The notes below the pieces were generated by a model. That model made no database searches and was not told where the DNA came from. It saw nothing but the letters and a program-made list of their open reading frames with translations. The translations under genes and the position numbers were made by a program. Positions 10,501-18,651 of a stretch of 64,000 nt of DNA are shown one piece after another (within the stretch, counting starts at the first letter, position 1; each line of letters opens with the position of its first letter). This DNA is from a virus: IMG/VR virus record IMGVR_UViG_3300038309_000252, positions 1-64,000 of that record; one strand, 5' to 3'.

Positions 10501-11957
10501 ATATTACTTTAAGAACATATCTTGATTTCAGAACTAGAACATCTTCATTTTTCTTTCAGAATATTGGAGTAATGGTTCCTGGTTCCAATGTTCTTGCCTT
10601 AACAGATTTAAATATATCGCAACATATTACAAACCTTATTGGAAAATATGTTGTTGGTCCAAGTCATTTGCAAGGTGTTCAGATTATTGGAGCATCATTA
10701 AATCCAATTACTGGTGATACTGAACTAGTGCTTGATTCAAAAGCATTACCAACTGGTGATCCAAAGAATCCAAAATGGCAAGGAATCTATTATATTGGTT
10801 TAACTTTACAAAATGGAACAGATTTAACATTGACATCAAATGGAACTGCTGGAGACATGTCATTCAATGTTCCAAGAGCAAATTATGCTATTAGTTATCA
10901 ACCAACAAAGTTTAAATCAAAACAAACCTTAATTTATTTAAATAGGTCAAATGATTTAATTGAGTTGACACAAAAAGAAGTCAATTCAATTGATGAAGCA
11001 AATCAATTACATAGAAGTCCATATCAATTACCATTAACTTATGTTGCTATGGATCCTTATTGTGTAGACATGTCAAATGTTAGAGTAACACCATATGAAA
11101 ATCCAGTATATACAATGTTGGATATTCATGAAATTAGCAAAAAGGTTGACAGACAAGAATATTATGTTTCATTAGCTTTGAACCCAGACTTGAATAGTGA
11201 TATTCAACAAGCAGGAAGCAATCTTGATGTTTCTGCCAAAGGATTCTGGAATGAAAACTTTTCAGATATGCAATCACAAGAATTTGATAGTCCAGATTAT
11301 TCTTGTACAATATATGATAAGTCTTATGTTTCACCTGGTGTTATTACAACACCAATTAATTTGCAATTAGATCCATTAACAAGCAATAATTACAAATTAT
11401 CAGGTTCAAGCATTACACTTCCATATACAGAGCAAATTGCAATTTCTCAAGAATTATCAACTAGGTTTAATAATCTAAATCCATATAATGTAATTAATTG
11501 GAATGGAAAAATTGTTCTTTCTCCAGCAGTTGACAATTGGGTAGATGTAACAACAATTCCTGCTCCTATTGCAACACCTGATCCTGCTCCTCCTCCTGTA
11601 TATGATCCTCCACCAAATACTTCTGTTCCACCACCAGTTTTACCTGAACCACCAGTAGAAGAAATTATAACAAAAATTACAAATTTAATTCCTCATTGGG
11701 GTCCAGATAGTATTGGTTGTCATCATGCAATTTCCTTTGATTGGGAAACAAATAAAGGTAAAAAGGGTAGAGTAAGTACTGATCCTCATATTTCCTGGCA
11801 TGTAAGAATACATGGTTGGAGAGGTATCAATGGTGATTATGCTAAATCATTAATAAATAAAAAATATAATGATCATTGGGTAAAAGAATATCTTCACGCT
11901 GGTAATCCATTAGATCATGGATTACATGGATTAATTCAAAGGATTAAATATGATTAA
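7581..11957 (+). CDS. DUF4815-type baseplate/fibre protein, N-terminal part (1458 aa)
   Basis: The N-terminus (GPYYDDFDPSKNYYKVLFKP then QARELNQLQSILQHQ, residues 7-46) is the signature of the DUF4815 structural proteins of cyanophage-like T4 phages, which occupy the gp9/gp10 position. Middle regions carry WCTVNPGRAYLGGYHYNQI (about 317) and, near 780-860, two HG[LF]..GD..V modules. After a core ending WNGKIVLSPAVDNWVDV there is a proline-rich linker (about 1330-1360), then a distinct C-terminal domain rich in His and Trp (HWGPDSIGCHHAISFDWE onward). In related phages the DUF4815 protein continues into the sequence now found in the next ORF, so this gene seems to have been split and capped with a new terminal domain. 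The start has an aggat ribosome-binding site. Confidence 0.85.
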   Translation: MAINFKSGPYYDDFDPSKNYYKVLFKPGFAVQARELNQLQSILQHQVSTFANHVFKKNAIIIPGGIVINGVADMLQVTNIGDPTVLIGKTITNAPYFDLTDDSTLNGYITAVVIAVKPETDTTPAVLYLKYFKTQQNSNGTSRSVFDITDNVNGLKTVDQSIVSFKVHQNGATVGKVVTLNKGTFFTKNIFVDAPLQSFILEVDNQTVTNAAIGLDVVESFVSSDDDNSLLDNAYGAPNQYAPGADRYKIDLVLNRYNLTSIPNDEKFILMMRVEDNTVTYLNSTTEYAELMTTMAQRLYDANGNFIVTGLSTKISPTTDDEKLWCTVNPGRAYLGGYHYNQIAKQTVVIEKPRDAAHQEQLNVVNKYADDLTYFFIPGGTYLKQIPEINSLVQFVNIDPSVVGGKVLGYGVFRDIQYAFGDINTGKGIYRAYFDNVTFEKGVSTSSIGGIKTIINGEGFPILHALGISNVINGSGPFTIGDTIQAASDSTQSGYLYHYLNNILYLIKNTENPIPNMDTVKDIANGTTAQRGSTFVTNYDPMKIPLFNINKDTIKTLYTTINGNSINPTSFTITRKQVFSNLAIGVTTSSVLSGNDKYADISPFNYVVVVVNQGSETTYDLTEDGLITLDVIGGSKSYSINLPSGHSLLGKTVWIYSTVIKENESEAKKTVSSLKTITVKTPSDAYTPLEDQDIISVNKITEGRTQSIYLQSNQTNAILFDPDTGKTTVNTVEQHGLSVGDIVVIKGVESSNYPTSYPTVGYNGIFTVTDITSQLAFKISTPLTTVTFDPTTSLNVSTGIFTVNNHGFTTGDQVVYTQGTTSIGGLTNNQVYYAIVLTTNTFQLASTRANAINFIPITITSAGTGTTHKLTDQVPGSYIPGSGFVALPPSITNDTDVTTRYSFTSGQTHSLINTGAIKLKKSAIAPIGQLAVQYNYYNINSSGSYVSVDSYGDHTDDLSYIGNIKDILSPTKTNITLRTYLDFRTRTSSFFFQNIGVMVPGSNVLALTDLNISQHITNLIGKYVVGPSHLQGVQIIGASLNPITGDTELVLDSKALPTGDPKNPKWQGIYYIGLTLQNGTDLTLTSNGTAGDMSFNVPRANYAISYQPTKFKSKQTLIYLNRSNDLIELTQKEVNSIDEANQLHRSPYQLPLTYVAMDPYCVDMSNVRVTPYENPVYTMLDIHEISKKVDRQEYYVSLALNPDLNSDIQQAGSNLDVSAKGFWNENFSDMQSQEFDSPDYSCTIYDKSYVSPGVITTPINLQLDPLTSNNYKLSGSSITLPYTEQIAISQELSTRFNNLNPYNVINWNGKIVLSPAVDNWVDVTTIPAPIATPDPAPPPVYDPPPNTSVPPPVLPEPPVEEIITKITNLIPHWGPDSIGCHHAISFDWETNKGKKGRVSTDPHISWHVRIHGWRGINGDYAKSLINKKYNDHWVKEYLHAGNPLDHGLHGLIQRIKYD

Positions 11958-11980
11958 TTTTTTAAAAGTGGTAACATTAA

Positions 11981-14944
11981 ATGTCTAAACCAATAAAAAA
12001 TGGGAATAATTCTGGTGGTTTAATTAAAAAGGTATTTTTTAGACATCGTAGAACACCAAAAATCAAAATATTGGCACCTTTTGATGTCAATGTTTCTGTA
12101 GAAATTAATTCTAATAAAGATAAAAATAACCAAACAACTGGTACAACAGTTAATTCTGATACCACTAATAATACACCAGTTACTCCAGTAATTGCTGTTG
12201 CTGATCCAACACCTCCTGCAACTACTACTGAATCAACTGCAACATTAATTAGTGAAACTGCTATCATGTATATGAGAGCAAAGACCATTACTTTTCAGAT
12301 TACAGGTTTGAAACCTAATACAAAATATTATCCATTTTTCAGTGATGTTTATGTTGGTCAATATTGCAGTACAGTATCAGGACAATTATCATCAAATATC
12401 ATCACAGATTCTATTGGTTCTGCAACAGGCAATTTCTATTTACCCGGTGGAGTATTTACAACAGGTTCGCATACTTTTGAATTAGTAGATCATGTGGATA
12501 ATGATTTAGCTCCAACTAAACCAGATCCATTATACGGAACTGCTTCAACAACATATGAGGCAAATGGTACATTAAAAACAATGCAATCTCAGGCAACACC
12601 TGAAGCACCAATTGAAAATGCTCCAGAACCTACACCACCAAATGTTGTGAATCCAGAACCACCAGAGTTACCAACTCCAATTACTCCAACAGAACCTAAA
12701 CAACATCAATGCTCTGAATGGGTTTTTGAATATCGTATTATTACAGATATGAATGTAAAAACATTCACAGTTACTACTACAGAAAGATTGCCTCCTGCAA
12801 GTCCATCTCCACAGGCAGGAAGTACTAGTATTGATCCAAATATTATCATTTCAAATGTAAATTATCTAGATACTAAAATTAACGATAAAGGTCAATATAA
12901 TCATAGATATAGCTATTTGGAAACAAATGTTTCAAGTGTAAAACAACAATTTTGGCGTGGACCATTCTTTGATGCAACAAGATGGTTTGATTTTCTTCCT
13001 GATACATCAAGGTTTAGACCATCTGGATTATTTGAAAATCAAACAGTACAAGTAACAAAAAACTGGGCATTGAGCAGAGAAGTAGTTGCCTGCCCAGTTA
13101 TACCAGGATTTTTTACATTATTAAAGAGAATAATAGATCCTCTAGCACAATCATTTTACGTAGATAATAATATCTATCCTAATGGAATGTATATTTCATC
13201 AATTGAGGTATTTTTCAAAACAGTAGATCAATCAACATCTGTTTCATTAGAATTACGTAATATGGAAAACGGTTTACCTGGTTCCACCATCCTTCCAAAT
13301 GGACAGGTAATTGTTCCAGGATTTGCCACAGCTCAATCTGATGATGCATCAATGGGTACTATTTTTAGATTTGATACACCAGTATATTTACAACCACAAA
13401 TGGATTATTGTTTTGTTCTAAAATCAACATCTTTAGGTTATAATTTATGGTGTTCAAGGGTTGGTGAAACTGATGTAACTACTGGACGTGTTGTAGATAC
13501 AAATCCATATATTGGAACCTTATTTAAATCAGAAAATGATGATACATGGGTTCCAGATTCATATGAAGATATAAAATTTAATATTAGAAATGCTATTTTT
13601 GACAATAATGTTACCAGCAATTTGGTATTTAGACCACAAAGTTTTTCATCTAATGGAATTGCCCAATATTTTGCCACAAAACAATCTTTACCATTATCAT
13701 ATATTGTAACAACATATAATACAAAAACAATTACTGCAACTATTCCAATGCATGGATTGAATAGTGGTGATTATCTTTATGCTACTGTTCCTGTTACAGA
13801 TCATCAATTCGCTTATAATGGGTTACATTATAATCAATTAATTGGAGAGTTTATAGTAACAAGAATTGATGATGATACAGTACAATATACTGCTAAAACT
13901 GGAACAACTGTTGGGTTAACACAAGATTATCTAGCAACACGATCTGGATCAATTCCAATTAAGGATGGATTAACAGTTTTAGATTATACTACTCCATTGC
14001 TTCCATTACAACCAACAAACTATGCAACTGCAAAAATTACTAATCCAGATACATTTTCACCATCAACAATTCCTTCACCTGTTAATTCTCCTACTGCCAT
14101 TGATCCACCAGCATTTTTACAATCACCTGTATTTACAGTCTACACTAATCTTTTAATTAATGAAGCAATGATTGATTATTTGGGAACAGAATTAGAGTCT
14201 ACGAATATTACTGAAAAATTAAAGTTAGCTGTTGGATATCCACAATTGCCTGATGGAGATAGTCCATATACAGAAAGAGATTTTATTGAAGTTGAAAAAG
14301 ATGGTTCATTCTATCAATTTGATGAACCTAGAATGTTAGCTGCACCAAGAAACGAATCAGATCATGCATTGGAATTAGGGCAGGAATCAAGTACTGTTGT
14401 TAACATCAATCTCCAATCATCAGATAAAAATATTTCACCAATTATTGATATTGGTGGAATGTCTTTGATGACAAAAACTTATAAAATTGATAATCAATCA
14501 GATGAATTAACAACATTATTTCAAAATCCAATTCTTGATGATTTTAATGATTCATTGAAAAATAGTGAGATTTTACCTGGTAAAGGAAAAGCAGCTGCTA
14601 AATATAAATCAACAGTTGTACAATTATCTGATTTTTATAAATCAATGCGTATATATGTTGTTGGTAATTGTATGTATCCAGCAGCATTTGATTGTTATAT
14701 TAGAACTTCTACCGATGAATCTACACATCGTGATAGAAATTGGGTATGGGTTCCATTCCAAGGCGATATTACAATTCCATTTGCATCAAGTCCAGATAAA
14801 AATACAATGTCAGAATGGGAGTTTGTTTACTCAAACACAGAGACTTTTAATGTCTTTGATATTAAATTAGTTTTTAGAACAACAAACCCAAGTATTGTTC
14901 CAAAAATCTATACAATAAGAACAATTACAGATATTCTAGTTTAG
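11981..14944 (+). CDS. C-terminal half of the split DUF4815-type structural protein (987 aa)
   Basis: After a unique basic N-terminus and a Thr/Pro-rich spacer (residues 1-85), the protein reads MYMRAKTITFQITGLKPNTKYYPFF (about 91-115). This is the 'R.RTI.F...GLKPNT..YPFFD' element found in the middle of single-chain DUF4815 proteins. A second Pro-rich spacer (about 205-240) is followed by DPLAQSFYV (about 388) and an ISSIEVFFKTVDQ...V.LELR...G.P beta-sandwich unit, also typical of those proteins. An HGL.SGD module lies near 590. It starts 23 bases after the upstream ORF, and both products are probably assembled together on the baseplate periphery. The split is real at sequence level because each half has its own start and spacer. 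Functional division is inferred. Confidence 0.8.
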   Translation: MSKPIKNGNNSGGLIKKVFFRHRRTPKIKILAPFDVNVSVEINSNKDKNNQTTGTTVNSDTTNNTPVTPVIAVADPTPPATTTESTATLISETAIMYMRAKTITFQITGLKPNTKYYPFFSDVYVGQYCSTVSGQLSSNIITDSIGSATGNFYLPGGVFTTGSHTFELVDHVDNDLAPTKPDPLYGTASTTYEANGTLKTMQSQATPEAPIENAPEPTPPNVVNPEPPELPTPITPTEPKQHQCSEWVFEYRIITDMNVKTFTVTTTERLPPASPSPQAGSTSIDPNIIISNVNYLDTKINDKGQYNHRYSYLETNVSSVKQQFWRGPFFDATRWFDFLPDTSRFRPSGLFENQTVQVTKNWALSREVVACPVIPGFFTLLKRIIDPLAQSFYVDNNIYPNGMYISSIEVFFKTVDQSTSVSLELRNMENGLPGSTILPNGQVIVPGFATAQSDDASMGTIFRFDTPVYLQPQMDYCFVLKSTSLGYNLWCSRVGETDVTTGRVVDTNPYIGTLFKSENDDTWVPDSYEDIKFNIRNAIFDNNVTSNLVFRPQSFSSNGIAQYFATKQSLPLSYIVTTYNTKTITATIPMHGLNSGDYLYATVPVTDHQFAYNGLHYNQLIGEFIVTRIDDDTVQYTAKTGTTVGLTQDYLATRSGSIPIKDGLTVLDYTTPLLPLQPTNYATAKITNPDTFSPSTIPSPVNSPTAIDPPAFLQSPVFTVYTNLLINEAMIDYLGTELESTNITEKLKLAVGYPQLPDGDSPYTERDFIEVEKDGSFYQFDEPRMLAAPRNESDHALELGQESSTVVNINLQSSDKNISPIIDIGGMSLMTKTYKIDNQSDELTTLFQNPILDDFNDSLKNSEILPGKGKAAAKYKSTVVQLSDFYKSMRIYVVGNCMYPAAFDCYIRTSTDESTHRDRNWVWVPFQGDITIPFASSPDKNTMSEWEFVYSNTETFNVFDIKLVFRTTNPSIVPKIYTIRTITDILV

Positions 14945-14951
14945 GTAAAAA

Positions 14952-17276
14952 ATGTCTATAGATTTGCTACTTTCTAGTGAAACAGGTTCATCATTAACTG
15001 ATGAACAAATGGATAATAATCTGTTAACTATTGAACAAGCATTAAATAATGACTTTGCATTAATTCAGGAAACACAATATAATCTAGATTCAACTCAAAA
15101 TGATTTAGCAGCATTACGACATACTGTAGATTTGATTGTTCCATTAGATCCATTAGGAAATACATTCTATAGTCAATTAGTTCTTCGTGTCCAACAACAA
15201 AGAGCATTAACAAACGAGGAAGTAGATAGTAACTTTGTTTATTTGGATTCAAAATCCAATAGATTGCGTGTTGATGTTGATACAATCAATAATGTTACTA
15301 TTCCAAATGTACAATCTGATTATAATGCAAAATTAGCAACAAAACAAGATTTAAATTCTAAATTGACATCTTTATCCAATATCAATACATTAGGTATTTT
15401 ATGTACTCAACAGGATCAAGTTTTTACTAGAAAAATTATTAGTTCACCATATTTGGTACTTGCTAATCAAGATGGTGTTAATGGTGATATTATTCTAGAT
15501 ATTGCTCCAACTGTTGTTACAATTGATGGACAGCAAGTTTTAACAAGAAAAACTATTGATGGAACAACAAATACAATCAAAAACGTTTCATTGGTAACTG
15601 GGGTTAAAGATAATCTACCTGTTAATTATGGAGGTACAAATGCAAGTACTCCAGAGCAGGCAAGGACCAATCTTAATACTTTAGTTAAACCATCTGGTTC
15701 TGGTATTGTTGTAAAAACTGGTTCAGATCAATCTGTAACAAGATCATTGAATGTTTCAGGGGTTGGGTTATCAATTCAAAATCCTGATGCAACAGGTGGA
15801 GATATTGTAATTTCAAGTTCTGCTACAGCTAGCAATACACCAAATACAGTAGTTGCAAGAAATAGTTCTGGTGGATTTAATGCTGGAATGATAAATGCCA
15901 ATGTTACTGGTAATTTAACAGGAAATGCTTCTACAGTTACTAATGGAGTTTATACAAATCAATTTTATAATAATCCATCTTGGATGTCTGGATTAGCAGG
16001 AAATAAGGTTACAAATATTCCCAATTCTTCATTAGTCAATTCTGGTGTTACCTTAAATAATACTTTTGTTGGATTGGGAAGTTCCTACGATTTTGATACA
16101 GGAACAACTGAAAATCTTCCATCTAGAATCGTAAAACGTGATACAAATGGTAATTTTTCTGCAGGTGTTATTACTGCATCGATTAACGGAAGTGCAACGA
16201 CTGCTTTAAGTTGTATTACATCATTAAGATCAGATACATTATCCACACCAAGAGCAATTAATGGTGTTTTATTTGATGGATCAAAGGATATCATGATCCA
16301 AGATGGAACTAAATTACCTTTAACTGGTGGAAGTATGGTTGGTAATATTAATTTACCAAATGATCCATTATCTGCGTTACATGCAGTAACTAAAAGATAC
16401 ACAGATAATAATGATATTGAAATTACATTTGGAACAAGTGTTTTATATTCTATTCCTATTATTGGTGACAAAGATGTAGATATCTTTCCGCCACCAGGTA
16501 GAACAATGAATGATTTTAAAGGGTTTCTACCTGCATTAGGTTCGTCACATTATGCTAAACCCACATACATATCAAGAATTATGTTTGTAATTGATGTTTC
16601 CTTATCAATGTATCATAGGCATTTTTGGAATAATACATGGCATGATACTGTTTACAAAGCAGCAGGAAAAGCAGCACAAGCATTAATCAATCATTATGTT
16701 AGCTTAGGTGAAGCTACAATTTGCATTATTAGAACAGCTAATGAAAAAGCAAAAGATTATTGCTGGTTTGATTCATATAATGATGCTTATCTTGCCTTAG
16801 AGGATATTATGTCTTCTGAATGGGAACAACACCAGAATTATCATAGAGGATCTGTAATTAATGCTTTTGATAATAAACCATTTGCTGATGATGCATCACA
16901 TATTGCCTGCCATTATTTTTCAGATGGCATGGAAAATTATGGCAATTTTGAAGCATTTGGTGGTGCAATTGAAACATGGAGAAATTACTGTAATCAAAAG
17001 AAAATTATGGCATATTCTGCCTGCATGCATGAATTAGGAAAAATAGAAAATATTACCAAAATGGCATGGGATGGTATAACTAAAGCAAGTATTAGGGCAT
17101 TTAGAGCATTAATGGAAGTTGATATTCCAAGAATCTATCATCCTGGCATTTATAATAATGCAAGTATTGAATATGTTATTATGAGTGATAGAATCAGAGT
17201 ATCATTGACAAACGGAATTGGTGTTGATGCTGCTCCAGTTAATTGGATTGCATTTTGGGGAAAACCACCAGCTTAA
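14952..17276 (+). CDS. Tail fibre protein with C-terminal von Willebrand A domain
   Basis: 774 aa in three parts. Residues 1-130 are helical with a coiled-coil look (LTDEQMDNNLLTIEQALN). Residues about 130-500 are a fibre shaft with classic phage-fibre phrases: GNASTVTNGVYTNQFYNNPSW, LPLTGGSMVGNINLPNDPLS, ALHAVTKRYTD. From about residue 540 there is a VWA-like domain: strand RIMFVIDVSLSMY carrying a DxSxS metal-site motif, helices, and near residue 650 HYFSDGMENYG, resembling the third metal-site loop (SDG). VWA domains use a metal-dependent adhesion site to bind protein ligands, so the tip may bind a host surface protein. The fibre assignment is firm; the VWA call rests on motif and order. 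Confidence 0.8.
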   Translation: MSIDLLLSSETGSSLTDEQMDNNLLTIEQALNNDFALIQETQYNLDSTQNDLAALRHTVDLIVPLDPLGNTFYSQLVLRVQQQRALTNEEVDSNFVYLDSKSNRLRVDVDTINNVTIPNVQSDYNAKLATKQDLNSKLTSLSNINTLGILCTQQDQVFTRKIISSPYLVLANQDGVNGDIILDIAPTVVTIDGQQVLTRKTIDGTTNTIKNVSLVTGVKDNLPVNYGGTNASTPEQARTNLNTLVKPSGSGIVVKTGSDQSVTRSLNVSGVGLSIQNPDATGGDIVISSSATASNTPNTVVARNSSGGFNAGMINANVTGNLTGNASTVTNGVYTNQFYNNPSWMSGLAGNKVTNIPNSSLVNSGVTLNNTFVGLGSSYDFDTGTTENLPSRIVKRDTNGNFSAGVITASINGSATTALSCITSLRSDTLSTPRAINGVLFDGSKDIMIQDGTKLPLTGGSMVGNINLPNDPLSALHAVTKRYTDNNDIEITFGTSVLYSIPIIGDKDVDIFPPPGRTMNDFKGFLPALGSSHYAKPTYISRIMFVIDVSLSMYHRHFWNNTWHDTVYKAAGKAAQALINHYVSLGEATICIIRTANEKAKDYCWFDSYNDAYLALEDIMSSEWEQHQNYHRGSVINAFDNKPFADDASHIACHYFSDGMENYGNFEAFGGAIETWRNYCNQKKIMAYSACMHELGKIENITKMAWDGITKASIRAFRALMEVDIPRIYHPGIYNNASIEYVIMSDRIRVSLTNGIGVDAAPVNWIAFWGKPPA

Positions 17277-17285
17277 GAGGGAATT

Positions 17286-17525
17286 ATGGCAAATTTAAGT
17301 TTAAGAACATTGAGTAGTACTCCTGCTGCTGTTGGGGATACAGTTACTACATTAAATATTCCATTAACATTAGCTCAAGTAGATACCAATTTTATCAATC
17401 TAAACCTTGCTAAATTAGATAAGAATAACAATCTTAGTGATTTGACAAATCTAGTAACAGCAAGAAATAATCTTGATGTTGACCAAGCAGGAACAGCAAT
17501 TGCCATGGCGATTGCATTAGGATGA
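17286..17525 (+). CDS. Short tail-fibre-related protein
   Basis: 79 aa preceded by a gaggg ribosome-binding site. It contains L..VDTNFINLNLAKLDKNNNLSDLTNLVTARNNLDV, the 'VD.NF..LN...L....NLSD...A.TAR.NL' phrase common at the N-terminal shaft of phage tail fibres (the preceding fibre has a comparable VDSNFVYLDSK). It ends in an Ala-rich AIAMAIALG. It is either a small attachment or collar subunit that pairs with the preceding fibre, or a shortened fibre gene. No separate domain is recognisable. Confidence 0.6.
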   Translation: MANLSLRTLSSTPAAVGDTVTTLNIPLTLAQVDTNFINLNLAKLDKNNNLSDLTNLVTARNNLDVDQAGTAIAMAIALG

Positions 17526-17530
17526 TTTGA

Positions 17531-17878
17531 ATGGCAAATACATTTAAAAGAAAAGTTTCGCAATCTCTTGGAACAACTGCTTTGACAGATGGTTCAACAG
17601 CTGTTGGAAGTTATACTGTTCCAGCAGCAACTACAGCAACAATTATTGGTCTTCTTTGTTCAAATAGAACAACAACTGATATTACAGTAGATATTGGACA
17701 TTATACTGGTTCTGTATTAACTTATTTGGTTAAAGATGCACCAGTACAAACAGGAAGCACAATGATTGCTGTTGGTGGCACACAAAAACTAGTATTAGAA
17801 CCTGGTGACTCTATTAGAGTTAGGTCAAATATTGCTTCTTCTGTTGATGTAATTATGAGTATTCTGGAAATAACATAA
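17531..17878 (+). CDS. Small virion beta-sandwich protein
   Basis: 115 aa. The sequence VGSYTVPAATTATIIGLLCSNRTTTDITVDIG followed by VPVQTGS-like and KLVLEPGDSIRVRSN is a pattern common in small phage structural proteins, where 'YTVPA.T...I..L...N......V.V' and 'L...GD.I.V.SN....D....I.EI' flank a compact beta-sandwich. It lies 5 bases after the preceding gene and its stop overlaps the next start by one base (TAATG). It is probably a minor fibre-associated or decoration protein. No enzymatic motif. Confidence 0.65.
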   Translation: MANTFKRKVSQSLGTTALTDGSTAVGSYTVPAATTATIIGLLCSNRTTTDITVDIGHYTGSVLTYLVKDAPVQTGSTMIAVGGTQKLVLEPGDSIRVRSNIASSVDVIMSILEIT

Positions 17879-18651
17879 TGGACTTGAATTATATTGGAAG
17901 AACAACACCTTTTTCAAGAACAGATACAGGATTTATGTATCTTTCATTTGAAAATCGTAGTAAATTAAGAACAGCAAATCCTGGAAATGGTGACTTTGCA
18001 TTAGTAGATACCCTTGGTTTATTTCGTTATGTTGCTGGTAGCACAATGACTGATGATGATCAAAGTTGTTTTGCTACTACAAATGGAAGATGGATTATTG
18101 ATCTAGTTACATGGGAATATATCCAAGCAATTGATATGGCATGGAGAGATAATGTAGATCATTCATTAATCAAGATGGTACCATATACGAATAGAGATTC
18201 TTTGAGAACTGGTGGATATCATAATCAACCAGCATTGGTGGACCAACTTGGTTTATTTCGGTTTGATGTCAATTCAACAATTGAAATTGATGATGATGAA
18301 ACCTGCTTTAGAGCACCAGCAGGAGCATGGTTATTGCAAGCTGTTCATTGGCAACAAGCAGCAAAAATGATTGATCGTTATTGGTCAAATTATCCAGCAG
18401 TACGAGCTAAAATACCAATGACATCTGCAGGATTAGGTTCTATTTCTTCCCATTCTATTACTTCATTTACTTTAACAGCTGCAAATGCACAAGTAAATGA
18501 TCATGTTTTAGTTACATCTAATTCTAATATTGTATCTGCATGGGGATATATTAGTGCAACAAATGTTTTGACAATTATGGTTAGAAATCCAATTGCAAGT
18601 ACAATTGATGCATCTGGACTTAAAGTTTCTGCAATAGTATTCGTTCAATAA
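17878..18651 (+). CDS. Virion protein with internal duplication and fibre-type C-terminus
   Basis: 257 aa. The N-terminal two thirds contains the same unit twice: SKLRT...GDFALVDTLGLFRY...DDQSCFA...G.W (about 30-85) and DSLRT...QPALVDQLGLFRF...DDETCFRAPAGAW (about 105-160). This shows an internal duplication. The C-terminal 65 residues (HSITSFTLTAANAQVNDHVLV...A.VS..NVLTI...N) match the small beta domain that often closes phage fibre and baseplate proteins. It overlaps both neighbours by one base (TAATG). It is probably part of the adsorption apparatus; the exact role is not recognised. Confidence 0.65.
   Translation: MDLNYIGRTTPFSRTDTGFMYLSFENRSKLRTANPGNGDFALVDTLGLFRYVAGSTMTDDDQSCFATTNGRWIIDLVTWEYIQAIDMAWRDNVDHSLIKMVPYTNRDSLRTGGYHNQPALVDQLGLFRFDVNSTIEIDDDETCFRAPAGAWLLQAVHWQQAAKMIDRYWSNYPAVRAKIPMTSAGLGSISSHSITSFTLTAANAQVNDHVLVTSNSNIVSAWGYISATNVLTIMVRNPIASTIDASGLKVSAIVFVQ

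Noticed and set aside
11977-12288. 103-codon hydrophobic minus-strand ORF that looks membrane-like
   Set aside because: The hydrophobicity is the reverse of Thr/Asn-rich codons in the DUF4815 C-terminal half; no start signal.
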